Assembly (NCBI GenBank): GCA_035578905.1
Contig: JAQJVL010000678.1
Location: 310,001 to 374,000 of the forward strand
DNA: 64,000 nt
From: Stictocephala bisonia
Lineage: Eukaryota; Arthropoda; Insecta; Hemiptera; Membracidae
Direction of reading: 5' to 3'
The position numbers were made by a program, and so were the translations under genes. Below, in pieces: positions 56,667 through 64,000 of the stretch. The notes below the pieces were generated by a model. The model was not told the origin of the DNA and did no database searches. It worked only from the letters and a program-made list of their open reading frames with translations. Each line of letters opens with the position of its first letter. Position 1 is the stretch's first letter.

Positions 56667-56996
56667 TATTCTTAAGAGACCGATCGTCAATATGTGGGCG
56701 AATATGGATTTCCAATGAGTGTGATTAATGTAAATGAACAAGTGTATTCATTGTTACTATCTGAGTTCGGATTAGCTCATAAAGGACTATTTATTAATAT
56801 CCCAGTAGCAAGGGAAACTGTGGGACCTACGGCTTTACTTGGAATCTAAACCACGTAGTGTTGGCCTGATTTGCAACCAACTAACAAGTCCGACAGTCAA
56901 ATCTCTTTCATACACAACATCTGAGCCTTGACTACCATCTAACATGGAAACCCCAGACTTCTCTAGTAGTGTCCACGTTGATGGCAATCGTATTTT
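56667..56996 (-). mobile_element. Rep-A copy, 5'-truncated
   Basis: Minus-strand match to the last ~330 bp of Rep-A, from 'ttgccatcaacgtggac' at 56996 through 'ccacgtagtgttgg'-complement and the 'ggactatttattaatatccc' segment to the 3' end near 56667. It is interrupted at the 5' side by unrelated sequence after 'gatggcaa'. Confidence 0.7.
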
Positions 56997-57552
56997 CGGA
57001 ATAGTTTTTTTTACTTTGAAGCAACACTTCTAAAGGGAATATTGTTTTAGCTCAAGTTTCATAGGTTGATTATAAATCAAAATATATTTATTAAATATTA
57101 GAGAACAAGCAATGAGAACTGGACGTATATGTAATTAAATTAAAGTTATTTTGAACGTTAGCCTTTTTTACTTATACTTTATTGAGCATATAATTACAGT
57201 TTTGATATATTGTAAATTAGGTAATTTATTATTTGAAAAATGTACTTTTTAAAATTTTCTATTTTTTAAATAGTATATTTATTAGATAATTCAATATTTA
57301 CATTATTAAAATGTTCAATAAATGATGTTCAACACATAAGTAATTTATTATCTTAAATAAGTACGTATTAATATAAGATAGGATATAAGTACGTAGAAAT
57401 CTTATAAATCTTTAGATTACACATAGGATTGAAAACATAACATTAAACACATTATTTTCTGAGTCTGTGCTTCTTACAAAGAACAATATTGTATGTTATG
57501 TAGTGCTAAAAGCACATTGTTTTGACACTCTCGACAGAGCTTTCAGCGTGTT

Positions 57553-57566
57553 GTTTCCAAGGTAAC
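57553..57566. promoter_or_regulatory. X-box-like motif (RFX-type)
   Basis: GTTTCCAAGGTAAC fits the RFX X-box pattern of two half-sites, GTTTCC and GGTAAC, separated by two bases. No adjacent gene supports function, and such motifs occur by chance. Confidence 0.25.
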
Positions 57567-58490
57567 GTGAAATGGGACAGAAATGATGCGTTGTCTTTAT
57601 ATCGTGTGTGTGAACTTTACCATAATAGGATATGTACCAACGTAGAACGTTCATAAGCTAAGCTCATCACAGTTCAACTACCATAAAGTAGAGGTGATAA
57701 ATAATTTTGAACCGTATGTAATATTTAGAAACTTATTTTTGAAAAATAATTAACAACTCTCAATGTACCACAATACATAATTGGTATGACCTTTGATTAT
57801 GTAAACCTACAATGGATATTCCATCTAATAAAAATGATTGTGCCAGTAATTCTAATAGTTAGTGAGGTCGCAACCACAGCTGATTTAAACTGCATTATAT
57901 TTACATGGGACTACACTAGCGCTCCACAATGGACCACAAAAACAGCTGATATTTTGAGAAACATTGGATGGGAAATCTATTTTTGTTAAAAATTAACAGT
58001 ATAACAATGGAACTGAAACTTGGAACAAATCATAAATTACACTATTTATCATATTGTCAGTTTTCTATACTAAAGAAATAATTTAAAATAAAATATAAAT
58101 GCATCAAATACTACATACTTTTTATTAATAAGACAGCAATTCACAACATAGAATGTCAATAGCTGATGTTAATAGCTTCCAAGCCGGATGAAAAATGTCA
58201 TATACTTTTTTGATTCAAAACTTTTAATTTTTTTAGTGTTTTTAATAAGGAAAATGAAATTACCATCTAAACTTTGTTATTTTTTGTTAACTTATAAATA
58301 ACTAAAGAAACGCTAACTTATATGATTTAAAGTGACAAATTTTTTATTCTAAATAAATGAAGATCGTATATTTCCAAAATATTTTGATAAACTGATGAAC
58401 TCACATAAATATTGTTTCCCCTTAAATCGTTATGTGTAACATTGAAAAAGCAGTAACAATGGTATTTTGTTACGACAGACACATTCCTAC

Positions 58491-58503
58491 GTTGCTTAGC
58501 AAC
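58491..58503. promoter_or_regulatory. X-box-like motif, perfect palindrome
   Basis: GTTGCTTAGCAAC: half-sites GTTGC and GCAAC around TTA, close to the RFX consensus. It lies 0.9 kb from the similar motif at 57553. No target gene identified. Confidence 0.3.
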
Positions 58504-59187
58504 ATCTCATGGGTGCTTAGCAGACTGAATCTAATTCATTCTAATTGACAGGTCTGTCATAGTAGGTAACTGGCAGAAGTAACGGAGAAACCTAAAAACA
58601 TACTGGTAAGTCAGTTGTAAAGAAGGAAAAGTTAATATGTCGACAAATAAAACCTTATGCAATTTATATAATGCAATGTTATAAAATGACGACCTGCAAA
58701 TTCATTTTAGAAACTTTATTTTGTACATTAATGTTCTGTACGAAGTTTATGGGGCATATTACAACATATTCATGGACTCCGAACGATCAGATTAAGATGT
58801 TCAAACAAACATTATTTTTGATTTTTTTTAAACATAAAATTATTACTATTCAGTTAAGTAATAAATGTGTAACGGGAAATATTCTAAAATATATCTTTAT
58901 GGATATATGACTTCCCAAAGTGAAATATTTGGCCTTTTTGGCGCATAACTCATGAATAGACTATGTGATATATTTATTAACATTTTGAGGATATAGTGGG
59001 TAAAAAGAACTAACCAGCCTAATATATATTAAAAATCTAAAAAATTAAATTTTTTTTAATATTTAAAATTGTTTTTTCTATAAAATATAACATAAAATTT
59101 GTCATCTTTGGCTAAAAAGGTATGTTAACACAATTAATTGCTAGAGTTAACTGTAAATGAGGGAAATATGTCCTTCTGTAGAATTTG

Positions 59188-59230
59188 CGGGGTGGGGTGG
59201 TCGGAGGATGTGAGGTGGAGAGAGGGCAGG
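59188..59230 (+). other. G-rich tract, possible two-tetrad quadruplex
   Basis: 'gcggggtggggtggtcgg' followed by 'aggatgtgaggtggagagag' stands out strongly from the A+T-rich background. It contains two runs of four G and several GG pairs. No gene or repeat is associated. Confidence 0.35.
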
Positions 59231-60734
59231 AAAAATACATTGCGTGTTCGTTAGTGAGTCAGAATCGTTACTACTCTTAGCGGCAATTCGAAAAATCTAG
59301 ATCTAAATTGCTTAGAGCACTGAACATAAATATTTAGGCACCAGGTCGAACACCCTTAACCTTATTATAATATAATAGCCACGCAGGTGTTACATAACTA
59401 TATAATATTGTTATAAAGATATTCCGATATTACGCCACATATTAATTTACTAACAACTATTAATTAAGAAAACATTATTTAATGGTTTAATAAATACTTG
59501 AAATACCCACACTATGGTCAGATAAATGTTTTAACTTCGTAGTCTATGGTGTTTTATACTCAATTTTAGTTTGAAAGTGATTAAAGTATTTAGTTTTGAA
59601 ACTAAAAATTGCCATACAAATTAGTATATGTTCACCATTAACTATAATTTCTCTTTATATTTTCATATACATATGCTTTATATTTAAACACTCTTTTACT
59701 TAAGTTTCACTGGGTAAAACAGGCATTTAGATGAGACTTTATTATTAATAATATGTTAAAATATTATAAGAGAACTCTCTTGTATTTTTATGGTGATATT
59801 AGTTTAGGTACATAAGAAACTAAAAACAACATTGCAATACTTTTGATTTAAAATAAGGAAGTGATAGAGTTCCTTTTAAAACACCCTGTCCAAATGTAAT
59901 ATAACCTTCTTTTACTGCAACAACAACAAAAATACAATAAGTAATAGAAACTTAAGCCTATACTTATGATGTAGCCTTGTTACTAATTGGAGATTGTATT
60001 TGACAGGTACGCCTGTAAAATGGGAATAATTTAAATTTTTTACAAAAAAAATAATTTAAATTATCTACACAATTTAATTTTTTTTCTGTGTTTGTCTTGT
60101 AAAGTGCACAAAGACAAACATTTTTTTTTATTCAAACACATACTGTTTTATGTAATGCATATTACCATTCATACTAAATATTATAATGTTATATTCTTGA
60201 GCCATCATACTAATAAAGCGTTTATGGAAATCTTTAATGGTAAGAACAATACAAAAGCGTATGACAACAAAAATTACATATAGTATATAGATACGCATAC
60301 CTCTGTTTGTCTATTTTACCTTCTGAATTATCCATATGATCATACAATCCCTGGCTAATTGACCATATGACAAGTTTGGATGGACGACAAAACTCCAGGC
60401 TCTATTGTTGTACTGAAACTTCAGGAATTATACAAAAACCGGTCCGATACAATACAGGGTCTACTTGGGCTGTCGTTCATTTTTGTATTGTCTAGTAAGT
60501 ACGTACAAGTGTAGAATGTAAGACTTAATACGTGTTCTTTTAATACTATAGACTAGTTATATTGTTCCATTAAATTTCAATTAAAAAAAAACTTTAATCA
60601 GTTGTAATTATATAAAAGTATCAAACACCACATCAAGTATGACGTGACAAGATGTATGATGTGGAAAATCTCTTTTTAAAAGATATGTTTTACTTTTTTT
60701 AAATTGTATCCAAAGTTTAAACACGACTCCAACC
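59231..60734. other. Non-coding stretch
   Basis: A+T-rich; a 63-codon plus frame at 60092-60283 is unsupported. Confidence 0.4.
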
Positions 60735-61075
60735 AGTGCAACTCCCCACATATCATCAGTTGTGTCATGAGGTAATACAATACCCTCAGACACAACAAGG
60801 TGCTTTTAGACAGGTGCAGCTCCCCACTCACCATAATTTGTGTCACGAGGTAACACAATACTATCAGACATAGCAAGGTAATTCTAGACAGGTTCAGCTC
60901 TCCCCCCCCCCCCCCAATCATCATCTGTGTCACTAGGTAACACAATACTATCAGACATAGGAAGGTGATTCTAGACAGGTGCATCTCTCCCCCCCCCCCC
61001 CAATCATAATTTGTGTCACTAGGTAACACAATACTATCAGACATAGCAATGTGATTCTAGATAGGCGCAGGTCCC
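60735..61075. repeat. ~78-87-bp minisatellite, 4 copies, with poly-C tracts
   Basis: Units share 'gtgtcactaggtaacacaat', 'actatcagacatagcaa' and 'gattctagacaggtgcag'; the marker 'ctatcagaca' is at about 60861, 60948 and 61034, with a diverged first unit near 60784. Two units contain C runs of 14 (60902-60915) and 13 (60989-61001) where others have 'ccccactca'. The minus-strand frame through the array is a by-product of the repeat. Confidence 0.9.
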
Positions 61076-62810
61076 CACCCAACAATATAACATCGTTTCT
61101 GTCAAAAAAATAAAATAAAATAAGTAAAGTTATTAAATAAATAATACTCCCCTAATACTATACAAACAACATAAATCTTTTACTAAGTGATAAATTATAT
61201 TCTTGTTACTTTTTGGATTTATATAATATCGCATCCAGACACAATTTTATATTCCATGAGCAATACTAGATAAAATGGTTTTAAATTATGGGCAAATATT
61301 TTATCGTATATTGCCAAATGTAAAATACATAAATCAGTTTAAAACTACAAACAGAATTTGTTTTATGGTACATGAGCATTTTAATTTATAAAAACAAGTT
61401 AGCGAATAAATAATTTATTTTTCCATAGCTTTAGTAAAAAATAGTTTACTTGTAAAATTATAGGGCTACATATCCCTTTACATGAGCTAGTTTTAGTCCA
61501 ACAAAAGTTTAATAATCTATTGTGGATATAATTGGTTTTATAATTTGTTAAACTCTTTAAAATGTAATGTATTATTGAGTGAATATTTGACTGAAATTTC
61601 TTTATCATAACAAGTATTACCCTTTGAATAAATTAACAATCATTTATAATATTCTAAACAAAATATCTTAGTAATTTATTGAAGAAGAATATTATCAAGT
61701 GAAGTAATCAAAAATAAGTAATCAGTAAATAAATTTCATTGAGTAAATGCCGGATACTGGAAGGCAAAGATATCTCTAAAGACCGTAAATCTTGGATGGA
61801 GAAATAAATCAGGACCAAGAGTGAGGGTTTTTTTATCTGATAAATGCACATAAGCTCTTCATTGCACGAATAACTGATTGTTCCAAAACTGAATATACTT
61901 AAAATTCAAAATTTTTCGTTTATTTAAGAATTCTTAGTTGAATAAAGATATTTTATAATGTTTAAATAAGCCGAATATTCGTTATAATCAAAGTTACTCA
62001 ACTAGAAAGACTGAACAATGTTTATAAATTGGTATACAAATTAATATTATGAGATTGAAACAATTATAAAATAATGTATTACAAAAACAAAACAAAAACT
62101 GATTTTATTAAGCTCAGAAGGTTAGTGATTAAAAAATTCAAACTGAGAAGCAAATTGAGTATTTAAACAACTGTCAAGGATCCATGATAAATTCTTGCGA
62201 ATATGATTGTTTTCATGGATTAAACATACTAAATTTTATTGTTGTTATTATTATTATGAAACATTTATTATTGGATTACATCTTAATAAAGTTTCTAAAA
62301 ATGAACATTTCTTCTGTTATTTATATATTTGTTATTTATATATCGTTTCAATAATAACAATAAATGCTCTCAGGAACATATTTAATGTAATCTGTGATTT
62401 AAGCACGGTTTATTCTTACGTGTCAAAAGTAACATCGTCCAATGATGTAAACAAATATTTCCAAGATTTCTTGAATTCTTTATTGAAATTAACATTATTT
62501 ACTGTAATATGATAGTTGTTTGTGTTATACAGAGTTTGTTAAAAGGTTGAAACTAAATTCTATTGCATTCTTTCGTTTTATATCAATTTAAGTAATTGTA
62601 CTGATTTGGGTAGCCCTTATGTTACTATAAAGAATAGGTACATAATTTATAAGAGTTAAGATATGTTCTTTAAATGTTGAAGGTACATTTAAAATCCAAT
62701 TGATGTTGATAAAAAAGTAATAAATCTGTGATTTTATTAATTTTGTTTTCTATTCAGGAATTTATTGGAAAAGGAAAATAATAGGTTTTGGCTAAGGGGC
62801 TATGGAAAGG
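61076..62810. other. Non-coding stretch
   Basis: A+T-rich; a 101-codon plus frame at 62207-62512 is Tyr/Ile/Asn-rich with no recognised domain and is probably chance. Confidence 0.4.
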
Positions 62811-62960
62811 CCTTGGCTAAGGCAGTAGCTTACCACGTAGCTGATTTGGGTTCATTCTTTGGAGTGACCCTAACCGTTTATTCCCATGTGCTGTTACCGT
62901 AACTTAGAAGTCAAGGGTGGTACAATGAACCTACAAAACTAGAATGGAGTTGTTGCAAGT
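62811..62960 (+). mobile_element. SINE-3-like copy
   Basis: Head 'ggctaaggcagtagcttacc' (box-A-like) and 'tttgggttcattctttgg' (box-B-like), body 'cgtttattcccatgtgctgt' to 'cttagaagtcaagggtgg'. It resembles the intronic copy at 8516-8700. Both are diverged, and the family rests on this pair only. Confidence 0.35.
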
Positions 62961-64000
62961 GGAAATGAGCATCTAACCAAATGATCTAGTTTTTTTTATA
63001 AAGCGTATTCAAGACTAATTTTGCTGAGTTATGTTTTTAATACTTAAGTAATGTTTTTATTATTTATTTTTCCTATATAGTAGTTCTAGGAATAAGGGAA
63101 ATTAAATAATTAGAAACAAATAAGTATTTACTTAAAATTACATATTATGATCGAGAGTAAAACTTTATGAACTTTAAGAACCAGATTTTTCGAGGGATTA
63201 AATGTAAGAAACCTTTCTTTATATTGTTATTGATTATCTTTCATCACTGTCAAACTTTTACTGTAAAAATGATACAGTAATACTCGTTTATACTTGTAAT
63301 TTGTGTTTTATGGAACGGACTCGTTGCAGGAAAACGTGTCCTCTTTGAAGTTCTTTGTACTGTACAACCTAAAAAACCAAGGTCTGTTGAATTGGTTTAA
63401 CAAAACTTCTATCATGTAATAAAGAGTATTTAACATGCAACCATCGTTAAAAGGAAAATGACTTTATTTCTCTGAATATAAAGTAGTATTACATATACTA
63501 CTCGTTTAGCTGTAAAAATATAAAATACTATATAAAAAGAAATATGGTCAAAAGAGTTACATAAATATAAATAATAATAAAACTACAATACTGGATTATA
63601 TGTTATACGATATTCTAGCATGTCGTGTAAGTTAAAGATATAAAAATGTCTAGTATAATATCTGATTTACAATTTTTAAAACTTACTGAATTAAAAGTTA
63701 TTACTTTTTTGTATCCCCATAATATTTATTTACTAATTCACGTCGTTAGGTTTTTTACATAATAAAAGGTACAATCAAACATACTATCCACTATATTAAG
63801 GTCAAGCTTTTATTTTTAGTTTTATCTAGTTCTTGATTAAGTAGGGATTTAATGAATTTGTCTGAGTATAAAATCAGCTGAATACACAAGTACAAGGTAA
63901 TTAACTTCCACTAACTTAATGCTTAAGGATTAATTCAGCGATAAAGTACAATTTTACAGAGCCAAACAATTGTTTGCAAAATAATGATTAGCTACACAGT
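62961..64000. other. Non-coding stretch to window end
   Basis: A+T-rich; no gene, RNA or shared repeat recognised. Confidence 0.4.

Larger units (their letters stand above)
56997..59187. other. Non-coding stretch with two X-box-like sites
   Basis: A+T-rich with no supported gene. A 67-codon plus frame (57786-57989) and a 79-codon one (58671-58910) have no recognised motif. Two RFX-type palindromes are listed separately. Confidence 0.4.

Noticed and set aside
60608..61044. Minus-strand frames of 61 and 122 codons
   Set aside because: They read through the minisatellite and its poly-C runs; the apparent Gly runs come from the C tracts.
1..64000. CRISPR arrays, prophage, operons or bacterial mobile elements
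   Set aside because: The tandem arrays have no unique spacers, and the window has eukaryotic introns, SINEs and LINEs. Nothing prokaryotic was seen.
1..64000. Endogenous viral sequences or LTR retrotransposons
   Set aside because: No paired direct LTRs, no protease/integrase or capsid-like motifs were recognised in any frame by eye.

Overview
The window is a long, A+T-rich stretch of eukaryotic nuclear DNA, most likely from an arthropod and probably an insect with a large, repeat-rich genome. The evidence is a gene with GT-AG introns, tRNA-derived SINEs with poly-A tails, decayed LINE and Penelope-like retroelements, a Helitron end, Tc1-like and piggyBac-like terminal-inverted-repeat (TIR) elements, and many microsatellites and minisatellites. 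No bacterial-style operon, CRISPR array, rRNA or intact tRNA gene was seen. The species cannot be fixed from the sequence.

Only one convincing protein-coding gene is present, at 8.1-11.8 kb on the plus strand. Four coding exons join in phase to give a predicted 277-residue secreted protein. It has a signal peptide, a Gly-Pro-His repeat tract and a seven-cysteine, helix-rich region; its function is not recognised. Its introns hold old SINE-like insertions.

The rest is repeat-dominated. 0-8 kb: two SINE-1 copies, a 20-bp minisatellite and a Penelope-type terminal foldback with hammerhead-like motifs. 12-17 kb: a SINE-1 copy, a 1.57-kb TIR element holding a 72-bp tandem array and a broken Myb/SANT-like reading frame, a (TA)n tract and a Helitron fragment that keeps the start of its Rep/helicase protein. 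17-24 kb: a copy of a dispersed ~440-bp repeat (called Rep-A here), a pentanucleotide microsatellite, a 0.5-kb foldback, a second Penelope-type terminus and a 1.14-kb TIR element built around a 53-bp tandem array. 25.3-27.2 kb: a 21-copy array of 90-bp units whose minus strand stays open for hundreds of codons but does not vary like a coding sequence. 30-37 kb: a small MITE, a 187-bp tandem array, a Tc1/mariner-like foldback and a Penelope-like element with a broken GIY-YIG endonuclease. 37-43 kb: LINE reverse-transcriptase and ORF1 remnants, the latter split by a 1.17-kb long-TIR element, plus SINE-2 and Rep-A copies. 43-64 kb: further Rep-A fragments, a SINE-1 copy, a piggyBac-like element with TTAA flanks, a LINE ORF2 3' remnant and a poly-C-bearing minisatellite.

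No new multi-gene system was found. The strongest leads are the Penelope-type termini with hammerhead-like motifs, the recurring pattern of tandem arrays inside TIR elements, the nested insertion that splits a LINE ORF1, and the unrecognised His-rich secreted protein. All family assignments were made by eye from motifs and internal alignment, without database searches.
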